Positions 19,301 to 26,991 of a stretch of DNA of 64,000 bases are shown here, one piece after another. Made by a program: the position numbers and the translations under genes. The notes under the pieces were generated by a model. The model worked only from the letters and a program-made list of their open reading frames with translations, made no database searches and was not told the DNA's origin. Within the stretch, counting starts at the first letter, position 1. Every line of letters begins with the position of its first letter. Source of the stretch: Martelella lutilitoris. Its GTDB lineage: Bacteria > Pseudomonadota > Alphaproteobacteria > Rhizobiales > Rhizobiaceae. The stretch is taken from assembly GCF_016598595.1 (NCBI RefSeq), contig NZ_CP066786.1, forward strand, positions 2,503,501 through 2,567,500, in the 5' to 3' direction.

Positions 19301-20902
19301 GTCAAGGATGGCTTGCAGCTCTTCATCCGTCTTGCCGCTCAGGTCACCGAAGAAAGCGCCGATCCCTTCGCCGGTCGCATTCCAAGTATTGCCGGCCACT
19401 GTTGCGATAGCCCGCCAGGCCCGGCCGAGCGCCGTGGTCGACTGCTCGGCATCGGCCAGCTTTCCGGGCAGGCTGTCGAGCAACAGCGCCTGGGCTTCGA
19501 CAAGGCGGTTCTGCTCGGCAAGGTTCCTCACCTGCCGGGCAGTTGCGGCACCGATCAGATTATACTGCTGGGAAAGGGTGTCGGCGGCCTTTGCCGGATC
19601 CGCAAACATCTTGGCAAGCGCATCGCCCGAATCCGATGCGGCAATGCCGATCGTCGCCGCGAAATCACGGCTGATACCGATCAGGTCCTCGAAATTCTCC
19701 GATCCGATCTTGCCGGTCCGAAGGAATGCCGTCTGCATCGAGCGGGCCGCGCCGATCGAGATCCCGGCCGCGGCGGCTCCCGCCTCGGCCGAGGCCTCCA
19801 TCTCGGCCGTTGTCCCGGCCATGGCCCGGCCGAGACCGGTGGCGGCGGTCTCGACCGACTTCATTGAGGTCAGATAGCTGTTATAAGCTCCGGCACCAAC
19901 GCCGACGGCGGCCGTCAGAGCGCCGATGCCGAGCGTCAGGGGATTGAGGACGCCAAGCGCGCCGCGTCCGATCGCCGAGAAATCCGAGAGGAAGGACTTC
20001 AGACCGCCCTGACCCGCATAGAGCTGAATGATCTGCGGCAGCTGCTGAACGCCGACCATGCCGAGCGGCATGCCCGAGGCCAGCCCCTGACCGATGTCGA
20101 AGGCCTGATAGCCGAGGTTCTGACGGCGAAACCTCGGATCGATGCCGAAACCGCCGCCGCGCATCATCGCGGCATTCCGGCCCTTGATAGCGTCGATGGA
20201 GGCAAGCGTCGCCTGCCGCTGACGGCTGATCGCCGCCGTCATCTCGTCGGCCGATATCGCTCCGGCCCGATGCACCTGACGGATCTCCGCGACCTCCTGT
20301 TTGTATCGCTGCGTGACGGCGAACAGAGGATTGTATTTCGCGCGCAGACTGTCGAGCTGAGCGCCATAGGCGGCAATATCAGCGCGGCGATCGGGCGTGA
20401 TCGTGGCACGGCCGACAATATCCTCGGCCGCTTTTTTCTTTGCCAGGGCCGTCCGCTCCGCTGCCGCTGTCACGGCGTCGAACGCGTTGCGTTCCCGCAA
20501 TCTGAGGTCAATGGCCTGGCTGGCGGTTACGACGCCGGCCCCTTGCGCCCGGTCGATATCCTCGACAGCCTGCCGGTAGCGCTGCTGTGCGGCAAAGAGT
20601 GGATCGAACTTTGCCTGCAATGCGTCGAGCTGGGCACCATAGGCGGCAAGCGCGGTATTGGCTGCCGAAACGCCGGATCCGGTGCGGTCAAGGCCGGTCG
20701 TTGCTGCAACAAGCTCCTGCATCGCGGTTCGGGCCGAGCCGGCAGATCCGGCAAAGGCGGAAAAACCTTGCGCAGCCTTACCGCCGAACGCCTCGGCCGC
20801 GCGGCCGGATTGCTGCAGGGCCTTGTCGACTTCCTGCGTGGCCGACTTCGCCTGGGAATTATCGGCCGTAAACACCATGGAGAACTTGAACGGCTGGGCC
20901 AT
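16319..20902 (-). CDS. Tape measure protein with embedded M15-like peptidase domain
   Basis: A 1,527-residue protein, the longest phage gene. The N-terminus has repeated helical segments (YGAQLDALQAKFDPLFAAQQRY twice in similar form, given here only as an example of the repeat at residues ~110 and ~190), then hydrophobic helices (~300-380) and long coiled-coil Glu/Arg/Ala repeats (~640-1020). Around residues 1165-1275 there is SFHSLGKALDI and later LMHFDL, the SxHxxGxAxD and HxD zinc ligands of M15/D-Ala-D-Ala peptidases, so the tail carries a second wall-cutting enzyme. A Gly-rich segment follows. Length sets the tail at roughly 200+ nm by the usual tape-measure ratio. Confidence 0.9.
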   Translation of the reverse strand: MAQPFKFSMVFTADNSQAKSATQEVDKALQQSGRAAEAFGGKAAQGFSAFAGSAGSARTAMQELVAATTGLDRTGSGVSAANTALAAYGAQLDALQAKFDPLFAAQQRYRQAVEDIDRAQGAGVVTASQAIDLRLRERNAFDAVTAAAERTALAKKKAAEDIVGRATITPDRRADIAAYGAQLDSLRAKYNPLFAVTQRYKQEVAEIRQVHRAGAISADEMTAAISRQRQATLASIDAIKGRNAAMMRGGGFGIDPRFRRQNLGYQAFDIGQGLASGMPLGMVGVQQLPQIIQLYAGQGGLKSFLSDFSAIGRGALGVLNPLTLGIGALTAAVGVGAGAYNSYLTSMKSVETAATGLGRAMAGTTAEMEASAEAGAAAAGISIGAARSMQTAFLRTGKIGSENFEDLIGISRDFAATIGIAASDSGDALAKMFADPAKAADTLSQQYNLIGAATARQVRNLAEQNRLVEAQALLLDSLPGKLADAEQSTTALGRAWRAIATVAGNTWNATGEGIGAFFGDLSGKTDEELQAILDAPFAGRGRSGSSWAQKQEAELELARRQNRADDSEAAAARQRVTAASTIADASPALSGTNRETALRNQIAALTTGIETARTDGETPDEEIRRQTMALNAKQRALAGLGNQQENLLELDRLDIRIANEKNAVLRAELEARRKQLEFASQEATQSKVDFETKRAYNNVIEATIAGTKAQIDQINAETEIRVRLNAQVAAGIIPAADVNRLLQEELQLRPLIAAADVAGIENKKELTEALEGLRKAYEDAAEEQRRSANEQALRAGQQELALLQARLGLVGAETAERRRALAVLEEEKKLKELRVDENDPQYAERIEQAKKIADAESELDRAESNRDAIRTRQENIETLKTQMALIGATSAEQRRALAVLEEKNRLTREGIALDSEAGRTRLALAAAEAELTSAVERRQAQYEALRSQGEDAERLRAEINLVGASEAVRRRELAVLEEMQALRREGLSIGDREAQQRLQNVRNLADMETVLERQRDAWGEVRSAQEDVVRSALDFKKLASGDFSGVLEDMANRIGQTILDLGAINPTLNGTIGTNYGTFDDLRKPGQNILSTILGVGQSVAAMNVQAATVIVNGGVAAGPGGIMPSAANDNPGLAGLTAGSGQPLNYVRGIYDGVDARLKDILEKTAMASGFRVDAISGLRSGDTDSFHSLGKALDIQLTDMLTGKILPNYQDASAFGEYESFAQLARMIQMRDYPELADQFRWGGYFSGPKGKYGALDLMHFDLGGDRVGMGGGSWAGGLTSRQMAFWPGIQSNGMQASRALEALAQNTGIANQGLGLFGNGLNQFGQALGNVQIGGGASGGGGGGLFGWLGNLFGGIFGGGSQMQIAQANVVAGTAGLYKDGGPIVGPGGPRDDMVPIWASDGEFMVNAEATAKHRPILEAINSGRPFGRFASGGIVETGPAYWPQAANRNAASQNDNRPFQITVENHLGVPAEAEVREETDAQGRPSARLVLSGGVADGLRARDGEARKVMRDQYGVRPLGVAR

Positions 20903-21270
20903 CAGTTCCCCCCGTTCAGAACGGCAAGCGCCTCGGCTTCCATGACCTGCAGATCGCCGAACACGCTGCCGGGCAGCGGAAGCCGGTCCATCACGACGTC
21001 AACGGCGTTGTAATCGAGGCCGATCCAGATCATGCCAGCCATGGAGGAGATGACGCGCCATTGCGTGCCGACCGACAAAAAGGCCCTGAGACTGTCACGG
21101 TTGCTCGCCATGATTTCCATCGTTTCGGTTTCAGCGGTTTCGGGCATGGCCTCGGTAGCCATTCCCATTTCGGCAAATTCGTCCGCAGTCTGCCGGTCCA
21201 TGGAGACCGGTTGCTGCGGATCGGCGCGGCCGGTTTGGGCCAGCGCCCAGGCACGGGCCGCGCGCTTCAG
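20902..21270 (-). CDS. DUF1799 tail chaperone extension (T part of a G/GT-like pair)
   Basis: The downstream part of this frame (from ATG 21201) reads as a DUF1799 protein (VGTQWRVISSMAGMIWIGLDYNAVD). The frame stays coding-like upstream of the ATG (GKLKRAARAWALAQTGRADP) as far as the slippery heptamer at 21270-21276. It therefore looks like the -1 frame extension of the tail assembly chaperone encoded at 21267-21641, giving a fused product of about 246 residues, as in lambda G/GT. Independent initiation at 21201 remains possible. It lies directly before the tape measure gene, the standard place, and its stop overlaps that start. Confidence 0.75.
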   Translation of the reverse strand: MKRAARAWALAQTGRADPQQPVSMDRQTADEFAEMGMATEAMPETAETETMEIMASNRDSLRAFLSVGTQWRVISSMAGMIWIGLDYNAVDVVMDRLPLPGSVFGDLQVMEAEALAVLNGGN

Positions 21271-21276
21271 TTTCCC
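21267..21276 (-). other. Probable programmed -1 ribosomal frameshift site
   Basis: On the minus strand the chaperone ends CT-G-GGA-AAC-TGA. G_GGA_AAC is an X_XXY_YYZ heptamer in the correct phase with a stop right behind it; slipping back one base continues CTG-AAG-CGC into the DUF1799 frame. Lambda uses GGGAAAG at the same gene position. Confidence 0.75.
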
Positions 21277-21641
21277 AGGCGCGCTTCCTCGCCAGACATC
21301 GATTCCCGATAGGCGCGATAAAGAGCCTGACGGAACCAGGCCTTGTTGAGCGCGCGGCGGAAGTTGTCCGGGGTAAAGGTATAGGCGTTGCCGTCATCAT
21401 CCTCGACGCCGCGCCAGCCCTTGACGACATCGGTGAGATGCTTTCGCTCATGCTCGATCTGCTCGCGCGCCGTCGTCAGGCTTTCGGCCGCTTCGAGACG
21501 GTCGATCGCCTCTTCCTGCGTTTCAGCCTCGAACAGGACTTCGAGTTCCTGCTTCATGTAGCGGCCGGGATGCTCGGGATCGGGAACGCTGACGATCACC
21601 GGCCACCAGTAGCTGTCGGTTCTCGTGAGGATGAACTGCAT
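21267..21641 (-). CDS. Tail assembly chaperone (lambda gpG-like)
   Basis: A 124-residue helical protein located between tail tube and tape measure genes. It begins MQFILTRTDSYWWPVIVSVPDPEHPGRY and then has a long charged helix (EEAIDRLEAAESLTTAREQIEHE, in short excerpt). In lambda-like phages this slot holds the chaperone that coats the tape measure protein during tail assembly. Its last two sense codons are part of the slippery site described at 21267-21276. Confidence 0.75.
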   Translation of the reverse strand: MQFILTRTDSYWWPVIVSVPDPEHPGRYMKQELEVLFEAETQEEAIDRLEAAESLTTAREQIEHERKHLTDVVKGWRGVEDDDGNAYTFTPDNFRRALNKAWFRQALYRAYRESMSGEEARLGN

Positions 21642-21682
21642 TGTGCTTTTCCTTTTGGTTCGGGTTTTGCCGGAGGCCGGGA

Positions 21683-22621
21683 TCAGCGGACCGTGATCTT
21701 GAAGTCGTCGAGGCCGGCGTCCGGCGTGAAGGCGAGCGGCAGTGAATAGGTCGTGACATTGCTTGTCTGACCATAGGTCGGGCGGCCGATCTCGACGGCG
21801 GGAGCCGTGATCTCGACAATGTTGCCTTCCGTGGTGCCATGGACGAAGGAGAGCGCGCCGAGCGTTCCGGCCTTCGCGATTTCGAACCAGTTGATCGTGG
21901 CAAGCGAGCGCGCCTCGACGACGGCCGTGCCGCTCGCCGACCGGTCGGAAATGAGAATGTACTCATCGCCAAAGGGAAAGCGCGGCGTCAGCTGGTTGCC
22001 GAGATCCAGCGAAAGACTGTCGCCCGTCGCCGTCCAGCCGTGCAGGGTCATGACCGAATTGGCCTTGGTGACCGGGACCGGCTTTAGCCAACCGGCCTTC
22101 GTAACGGCCGGCATGTTCGCCAGATCGCTGATCGTGCCCAGCAGACCGACGCAGGTGAAGCGGAAACGAGGTACTGCGGTGATATCGAATGTCGGTGCGA
22201 CATTGGCCTGGACGCCGAGCATCGCATGCTGGACGCCGTCGAGCATGAAATAGATCGACGCCGATTCAACGGCATCCTCGACGATCTCGTACTCGACACT
22301 GGTGTCGGCCGTGATCGTCTGGGCAAAGCCGCAGGCCCTGAGCAGCGCATCATATTTCGGGGCGGTGCCCGCATCGCCGGATCCGGCGATCTCGACGTCA
22401 AACACAAGGCGGGCATAAAGGCCCGTCAGAATAACGCCCTGGTTGCCAAGATAGGGCATGATCAGGTCACGCTGCAGTTCCTGGCCTTCCATCGGCGTGA
22501 ACTCGACATTGGCAGCGACAATGCCGTCGGCAACGGCCGGAGCGGCGTCAGTCCCATAGGTGTCCTCGATCTTGACGAGGATCGCTTTCTTCGGCCAGCG
22601 GCGTACATCGGAAGCGGGCAT
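21683..22621 (-). CDS. Phage major tail tube protein
   Basis: A 312-residue protein rich in beta strands. The opening RRWPKKAILVKIEDTYGTDAAP and the segment VEFTPMEGQELQRDLIMPYLG match tail tube proteins of Mu-like siphoviruses. Gene order (DUF1320, gp37-like, small gene, this gene, chaperones, tape measure) is the normal tail module, and there is no tail sheath gene, so the tail should be non-contractile. Confidence 0.8.
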   Translation of the reverse strand: MPASDVRRWPKKAILVKIEDTYGTDAAPAVADGIVAANVEFTPMEGQELQRDLIMPYLGNQGVILTGLYARLVFDVEIAGSGDAGTAPKYDALLRACGFAQTITADTSVEYEIVEDAVESASIYFMLDGVQHAMLGVQANVAPTFDITAVPRFRFTCVGLLGTISDLANMPAVTKAGWLKPVPVTKANSVMTLHGWTATGDSLSLDLGNQLTPRFPFGDEYILISDRSASGTAVVEARSLATINWFEIAKAGTLGALSFVHGTTEGNIVEITAPAVEIGRPTYGQTSNVTTYSLPLAFTPDAGLDDFKITVR

Positions 22622-22623
22622 GG

Positions 22624-22791
22624 TTACTTTCCTTTCCCGGTGGCGTTCTTGGACGCCGCGTTGTTGGTTTCAGGGGTACTGGAGCTGCTCTCGGCGCTCG
22701 CATCTGCCTTCGGCATCTCCTTCGAGACAGGTTTCAGCGCCTTGGTCTTGGGATCGCGGATGTAGCATCCGCCCTTGTTTGGCCGTTTCAT
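22624..22791 (-). CDS. Small basic, Ser/Asn-rich protein (55 aa)
   Basis: A 55-residue frame starting ATG at 22791 and ending TAA. The start overlaps the stop of the upstream gene (ATGA) and the stop is 3 bp from the tail tube ATG, so it fills a gap in a fully coupled operon. The sequence opens MKRPNKGGCYIRDPKTKAL and ends in a low-complexity tail. Similar short Lys-rich proteins occur before tail tube genes in Mu-like phages; the function is unknown. Confidence 0.75.
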   Translation of the reverse strand: MKRPNKGGCYIRDPKTKALKPVSKEMPKADASAESSSSTPETNNAASKNATGKGK

Positions 22792-23216
22792 GCGTCTGCT
22801 CCTTCGAGATAACGGGATGTTTGCCAGGTCTGGACATAGACGGTGACGTTATTGCCCAAAGGCGAGCTTTCGCCGCCAACAAGCGCCATCGGCTCGGCAT
22901 GTTCGTCATACTGCCAGCCCGCCAGAACGCCCTCGATGGAGGCCTTCATGCTTTCGAACAGGGCGACCCGGTCGGCCCCCTTGGCATCGGCGTGGTAGCG
23001 AATGACGACGGCGACAAGAAACTGCGCGTCGACCAGCTGACGAAAGCCACCGGTGGCGATCATGTTGTCGCCGCCGCGTTCGCTCCAGGGAACGAGGAAG
23101 GCAGTCCCGCTTTTGGCGGCCGTCCCCCTCGCAAGGGCGTCAAGATTTTCGGCAAGCTCGACCGCGACGATCGGTGCGCCTGCTGTCAGAAGTCGTGCCT
23201 CGATCAGGTCAAGCAT
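22788..23216 (-). CDS. Tail terminator-like protein (Mu gp37-like)
   Basis: A 142-residue alpha/beta protein lying after the DUF1320 gene with an 8-bp overlap. The layout (MLDLIEARLL...VAVELAENLDAL...FLVPWSERGGDN...GFRQLVDAQFLVAVVI) fits the tail terminator family placed here in Mu-like phages, which caps the tail and joins it to the head. Assignment rests on position and fold-like pattern rather than a diagnostic motif. Confidence 0.7.
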   Translation of the reverse strand: MLDLIEARLLTAGAPIVAVELAENLDALARGTAAKSGTAFLVPWSERGGDNMIATGGFRQLVDAQFLVAVVIRYHADAKGADRVALFESMKASIEGVLAGWQYDEHAEPMALVGGESSPLGNNVTVYVQTWQTSRYLEGADA

Positions 23217-23640
23217 GGTTCCAGCCTTTCAGGATCGTGCTCGCATGCGACGTTGGCGCATCGGCGCTCAGATAGTCGCCGGAATTGGAGGAGGCATCCG
23301 GCGTGGAACCATCGGCGATCGTCAGCGTGATCGCGCCGCGCGCGACATCCTTCAGCGCCGCGATCGCATCCTTGTAGTCGGCAACGACATAGTCGGGCGG
23401 ACCTTCGTGATGGAGGCGGTAGCGCGCGATCGAGACCGCCCAGGTCCTGACGAGGTCCGGAACGCTTGCGAGCGGCAGGCTGTATTTTCCGGCAAGATAG
23501 CCGTCGATGATGTTGCCGGCATGGGCAAAGGCGGCGTCGATGACGTCCGGATCCGCCGCGCCGTTTCCGTCGCGGTCGGCCACCTGGAGGATTTCGACCT
23601 CGCCGGCCCGTTCGATCAGATCGTCAAGAGCGCCGTACAT
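23209..23640 (-). CDS. DUF1320 protein (Mu gp36-like head-tail connector)
   Basis: A 143-residue protein. The segment VIDAAFAHAGNIIDGYLAGKYSLPL followed by VPDLVRTWAVSIARYRLH is the typical DUF1320 signature (helices with GYLAGRY.LPL). Family members are head completion or adaptor proteins located immediately after capsid genes in Mu-like phages, as here. Confidence 0.88.
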   Translation of the reverse strand: MYGALDDLIERAGEVEILQVADRDGNGAADPDVIDAAFAHAGNIIDGYLAGKYSLPLASVPDLVRTWAVSIARYRLHHEGPPDYVVADYKDAIAALKDVARGAITLTIADGSTPDASSNSGDYLSADAPTSHASTILKGWNHA

Positions 23641-23646
23641 GATGGA

Positions 23647-23901
23647 TCAGCCCTCGTCTTCCGGCAAAGCCACGCGGCCAGGCTGGAACACGGCGCGGTT
23701 TGCCGCCATGAAGCCCTGTTCGATCGCGGTGCGGCCGATGGCAAGCCAGCGCTTGTCGATGGCCGGATCTTCAGCCATGGCATCGAACTGGCGCAGGACG
23801 CGCTCTTCCAGCTCTTTGTTGAGATTGACGGCGGCGATCCGGTCGCCCTCCTGCGGGCGATACCCCTTGACCGGCAGACCGTCAGAAACTTGCTTGCTCA
23901 T
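23647..23901 (-). CDS. Acb2/Tad1-like hairpin protein, putative cyclic-nucleotide sponge
   Basis: An 84-residue, all-helical protein between the capsid-accessory gene and DUF1320. It opens VKGYRPQEGDRIAAVN, has a long charged helix (LNKELEERVLRQFDAMAE), and ends with DKRWLAIGRTAIEQGFMAANRAVF. This two-helix pattern (GYR...RIA.VN...RW.AI..T..Q.GFMA..RA) is what I recall for the Acb2/Tad1 hairpin family, whose characterised members bind cyclic nucleotides made by CBASS or Thoeris and so block host defence. The start at 23901 is chosen because longer frames only shadow the next gene. Family assignment is from memory of the pattern and untested. Confidence 0.55.
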   Translation of the reverse strand: MSKQVSDGLPVKGYRPQEGDRIAAVNLNKELEERVLRQFDAMAEDPAIDKRWLAIGRTAIEQGFMAANRAVFQPGRVALPEDEG

Positions 23902-23965
23902 GGCGTCCTCTAACGTTTCGGGAAAAGGTCCGGAGGCGACAGAAGCCGCCGCCGGCAGGAAGGCC

Positions 23966-24532
23966 TCAGGCCTTCGGGGCGGAGGTCTTGCGGGTCTTCG
24001 CCGTCTTGCCCTTGCCGCCGGTTGCACCCTGGGAGGTGTTCGTGGTGGTGCTGGCGGTCTTGTCGCCGCCCTCGCCGGATGCGGAACCCGAAGACTGCGC
24101 TTCGCCCGCACCGCTGTCGGTCCCGTCCGGCTGCGCCTCGCCGGAGGGGGGTGCCGACGCATCGCTCTTCGCGCCGGCTTCGGACGTTTCCGGATCGGGC
24201 TGTTCAACCGTACCGGTGGCACCGTCCTCGCTTTCGGGGGTCTCCCCCCGCTCGGAATTGATGTCGGCAGCCGCAGCCTCCAGTTCGGCAATCCGCGCAT
24301 TGGCGGCATCGAGCTGGCGGGTCAGGCTGGTGACCTGCAGTTTTAGATCGCGGATCTGCGCCGCATCATCGAGCGCGTCCCGCGAAAAGACTGCGGGCGG
24401 CGGGGTTGCGATGCCTTCCCGGAGCAGTTCGATGGCGAGCTGTCGCGACACAGTGACCGTGTCGCCATCGCGGTGGCGTTTGCCGGCGATCTTCGCCGGT
24501 GTTTTAACGATCAGTACAACCTGGTCTTCCAT
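23966..24532 (-). CDS. Capsid-associated low-complexity protein (Mu gp35-like)
   Basis: A 188-residue protein. The N-terminal ~50 residues form a small domain (VVLIVKTPAKIAGKRHRDGDTVTVSRQLAIELLREGIA) like the Mu gp35/HI1506 type. A short coiled coil (LKLQVTSLTRQLDAANARIAELEA in outline) follows, then ~90 residues of Ser/Gly/Thr/Glu-rich disorder ending in a Lys/Arg-rich tail. The start overlaps the capsid gene stop (TGATG). The role is unknown; Mu gp35 is located at the same place. Confidence 0.7.
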   Translation of the reverse strand: MEDQVVLIVKTPAKIAGKRHRDGDTVTVSRQLAIELLREGIATPPPAVFSRDALDDAAQIRDLKLQVTSLTRQLDAANARIAELEAAAADINSERGETPESEDGATGTVEQPDPETSEAGAKSDASAPPSGEAQPDGTDSGAGEAQSSGSASGEGGDKTASTTTNTSQGATGGKGKTAKTRKTSAPKA

Positions 24533-25482
24533 CAGTCGCTGGCCCCCGCATTGGTGAAGAGGAAGCCCGCCATGGCGCTGGTGAGAAGCGGCGCGCGTTC
24601 GGCCGTCGTCGGATAAATCCAGGACGAGTTGGATTTATCGAACCAGGGCTGCGCGACCATGGGATAGCCGCGCAGACGATAGGTGTAGCCGTAGGACGGA
24701 ACTTGGTAGCTGTCGCCGGCAGACGGCACATAGGCCAGCACGGCGTCGTTGCCCCAGACATCGAGCGCCAGATCGTCCTCGGCGGCGTTTTCCGGCAGAT
24801 AAACGGCCTTGCCGACGACCACCTCTTCAATGTCGAAATACGCGGCGAGCATCACATCCGTGATGCTGTCCTTCGAAACGTATTTGAACTGTTCCTTGAT
24901 CTTGGGATGGTTCTTCAGGCCATTGGCCGAGGTCGGGCCAAGGCCGAGCTTGTTCGGATAGCGGCCGGTCGAACGCCGGATGGCCTCCTTGCCCGCGTCG
25001 ATATCGGCCTTCGGATCACTGTCCGGATCGGTCCAGCGGTCCGTACCGGCAAGCGTGATCTTGTGGTTGACGTCATAGTTGGCCGCATTGCGCGCCAGAT
25101 TGGCGGCGGAAACCTCATCGCCGAGCTGGATGATATCGAGCACCATATTGGTGGCGCCAACGCCGAGATCGATGCCCGGAACGGCCTCGGCCTCCTCCAT
25201 GTGTTCGAGCGGCACGATGCCGTCGAGCGCATCCTGGTAGAGCGCCAGCGGTTCATCGGCATAACCATACTGGACGCGCTTGCGGTCTGCGCCTGGCGCG
25301 CGCCGGGTGTTGAGCAGGCGGAACGATTCCTTGCCGAACTTGATCACGCGCATCGAGCGGTTGGGCACCGTCACGATCGGAAACAGGCTCGTCGAGATCA
25401 TCAGGGCGTTGCGATAGCCGACGGCGTGGGTGGTGAGGATCGGGTCGATGACGGCTGCGCCGCGCTGGTTCATGGGGGCCAT
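24532..25482 (-). CDS. Major capsid protein
   Basis: A 316-residue protein following the decoration protein gene. It has the features of Mu-like/HK97-fold head subunits: N-terminal region with PNRSMRVIKFGKESFRL, a long spine-helix region (EVSAANLARNAANYDVNHKITLAG), an EAIRRSTGRYPNKLGLG segment shared with phage capsid proteins of the Mu gpT-like group, and a C-terminal P-domain strand (YTYRLRGYPMVAQPWFD). Length and position are as expected. Confidence 0.88.
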   Translation of the reverse strand: MAPMNQRGAAVIDPILTTHAVGYRNALMISTSLFPIVTVPNRSMRVIKFGKESFRLLNTRRAPGADRKRVQYGYADEPLALYQDALDGIVPLEHMEEAEAVPGIDLGVGATNMVLDIIQLGDEVSAANLARNAANYDVNHKITLAGTDRWTDPDSDPKADIDAGKEAIRRSTGRYPNKLGLGPTSANGLKNHPKIKEQFKYVSKDSITDVMLAAYFDIEEVVVGKAVYLPENAAEDDLALDVWGNDAVLAYVPSAGDSYQVPSYGYTYRLRGYPMVAQPWFDKSNSSWIYPTTAERAPLLTSAMAGFLFTNAGASD

Positions 25483-25497
25483 GTGAGACTGCTCCTG

Positions 25498-25833
25498 TTA
25501 GCGGATGAGGATTTCGACCCACTCGCCATCGGCGGCGTCGGTCAGGGCGGTGGAGAAGATGTTGACGCTGGTCTCGTCAGCAGCCTGGACGCCACCGGCA
25601 GCGGCCGAGACCAGACCATCGCCGGCCGAGATCGCACCGGAGGCCTTGACGCGCTCGATGCCGATGGCCGTGGCGGCGACATCGAGGCCGATGGAGGCCG
25701 GGACCTGGGCAACGCCCTTGACCGGCGCGTCGTCGGCCGTGATCTTGCCGTCGTCAAAGCCGACAAGGTCGGAGGCCTCAAGAGCGGTGGTTGCCGTGAT
25801 GGTGAGGGACAAAAGGGCGTGGAACTGACGCAT
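25498..25833 (-). CDS. Capsid decoration protein (DUF2190-like)
   Basis: A 111-residue protein between protease/scaffold and capsid genes. The pattern (EASDLVGFDDGKITADDAPVKGVAQ...LDVAATAIGIERVKASGAISAGDGLV...GEWVEILIR) is typical of DUF2190 head-stabilising proteins, which trimerise on the outside of heads. Confidence 0.8.
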   Translation of the reverse strand: MRQFHALLSLTITATTALEASDLVGFDDGKITADDAPVKGVAQVPASIGLDVAATAIGIERVKASGAISAGDGLVSAAAGGVQAADETSVNIFSTALTDAADGEWVEILIR

Positions 25834-25844
25834 CGTGTTCTCCT

Positions 25845-26954
25845 TCAGGATACGGCGCGAACGGCGTCGAGATAGGCCGTGCCCGGATGCTGTTTCTGAT
25901 AGGCCATCGCCTTTTCGTGCGTGGCGAGGCGTTCGGGATCGACGGCCTTGCCATCGGAGGCGAATGCCGCGCGGCCGGAACCGTTCTCCGGACCATCGCC
26001 AAGATCGAATTCGCCGTAGTCGACGACTTTCGGGAGACCTTCCATCAGGTCGGTCAGCGCCTTGCGGGGAGAGACCTTTTCCTCGCCCTCGGCAAAGGCG
26101 ACGGATGCGTCATCGGGAAGACCGTCGAGGATGGCGACGAGCTTGTCCTTCTGCGCCGGCGGCAGCTTGCGGTCGGTGACGAGTTTCTCGGCAAAGGCGA
26201 CATGACCGTCATGGGCGATTTTCTTCTCGCTGGTGCTGACGGCAGCTTCGCGGGCTGCAAGCTTCGCCTCGCGATCCGCGAAGGCCGGATCCTTCTCATG
26301 TGTCACGGCAGGTTTCCTTTCGGGGGTTGGTGCGGAAAACGCCGGGCGGCCGGGCTTTTCGATCTCGATCTCGTCGAGCCATTCAAGCCGCCATCCCGGA
26401 ATTGCCTTGTCGGCCTCTTCCAGGCCGAACTTCTCGATGATGAAATCGCGCAGGCTGCGCAGGATGTTCGCCGTTTCCTCGAAACCGCGTTCGCCGAACT
26501 CGGCCGAAAACACGACGGCGTCGTCCTTGTCACCGAACTGGACGTTCTTCAGGCCGGATACGGCCGGGGGCGTGCCGCCGAGAAAGCCGACATGACGCGG
26601 GTACCATGTACCCTTGAGGGGATTGGCTGCAGCGTCCGGACGAAAGAAGGCCAGCGAGACCTTCTTGTAGCGGCCGGCCTTGACCGCATCGGAAAAGTCC
26701 GGGTCGATGTCGGAGAGATTGGCAAACAGCCGGTCGGCGGTTGCGTCATAGTCAAAGCTCTCGACCCAGCCATAGGCCGGAGCGTCCATCGTCGGATGAC
26801 CGACGACGATCGGGGCCGGCGCGGTGTCGCGGTCATAGGAATCGGCGATCGCGCTCAGATCGGCCGCCGAATAGGTGATCGGCTCGCCGTTCATCGGCGT
26901 GAAGGTTCCGCTGCGGAAGACCTCGATACGGGCTTTGCTGGACTTTTTCGACAT
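25845..26954 (-). CDS. Prohead protease and scaffold (Mu gpI-like)
   Basis: A 369-residue protein. The N-terminal ~170 residues match Mu gpI-type maturation proteases (IEVFRSGTFTPMNGEPITYSAADL; PIVVGHPTMDAPAYGWVESF; KKVSLAFFRP with a plausible catalytic Ser; HVGFLGGTPPAV). The C-terminal part is charged and coiled (KLAAREAAVSTSEKKIAHD) and would act as scaffold, the role of Mu gpZ. The start at 26954 is supported by GGAGG seven bases upstream, better than 26981. That ribosome site lies in a small hairpin (26958-26978). Confidence 0.85.
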   Translation of the reverse strand: MSKKSSKARIEVFRSGTFTPMNGEPITYSAADLSAIADSYDRDTAPAPIVVGHPTMDAPAYGWVESFDYDATADRLFANLSDIDPDFSDAVKAGRYKKVSLAFFRPDAAANPLKGTWYPRHVGFLGGTPPAVSGLKNVQFGDKDDAVVFSAEFGERGFEETANILRSLRDFIIEKFGLEEADKAIPGWRLEWLDEIEIEKPGRPAFSAPTPERKPAVTHEKDPAFADREAKLAAREAAVSTSEKKIAHDGHVAFAEKLVTDRKLPPAQKDKLVAILDGLPDDASVAFAEGEEKVSPRKALTDLMEGLPKVVDYGEFDLGDGPENGSGRAAFASDGKAVDPERLATHEKAMAYQKQHPGTAYLDAVRAVS

Positions 26955-26957
26955 GAT

Positions 26958-26978
26958 GCCTCCGGACAATCTGGAGGC
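26958..26978 (-). promoter_or_regulatory. Hairpin enclosing the protease gene ribosome site
   Basis: On the minus strand GCCTCC (26978-26973) can pair with GGAGGC (26963-26958) across a 9-base loop. The second arm contains the Shine-Dalgarno GGAGG of the gene starting at 26954, so the structure would mask it. Pairing is exact; a regulatory role is inferred. Confidence 0.45.
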
Positions 26979-26991
26979 CACCTTGGCGCGA

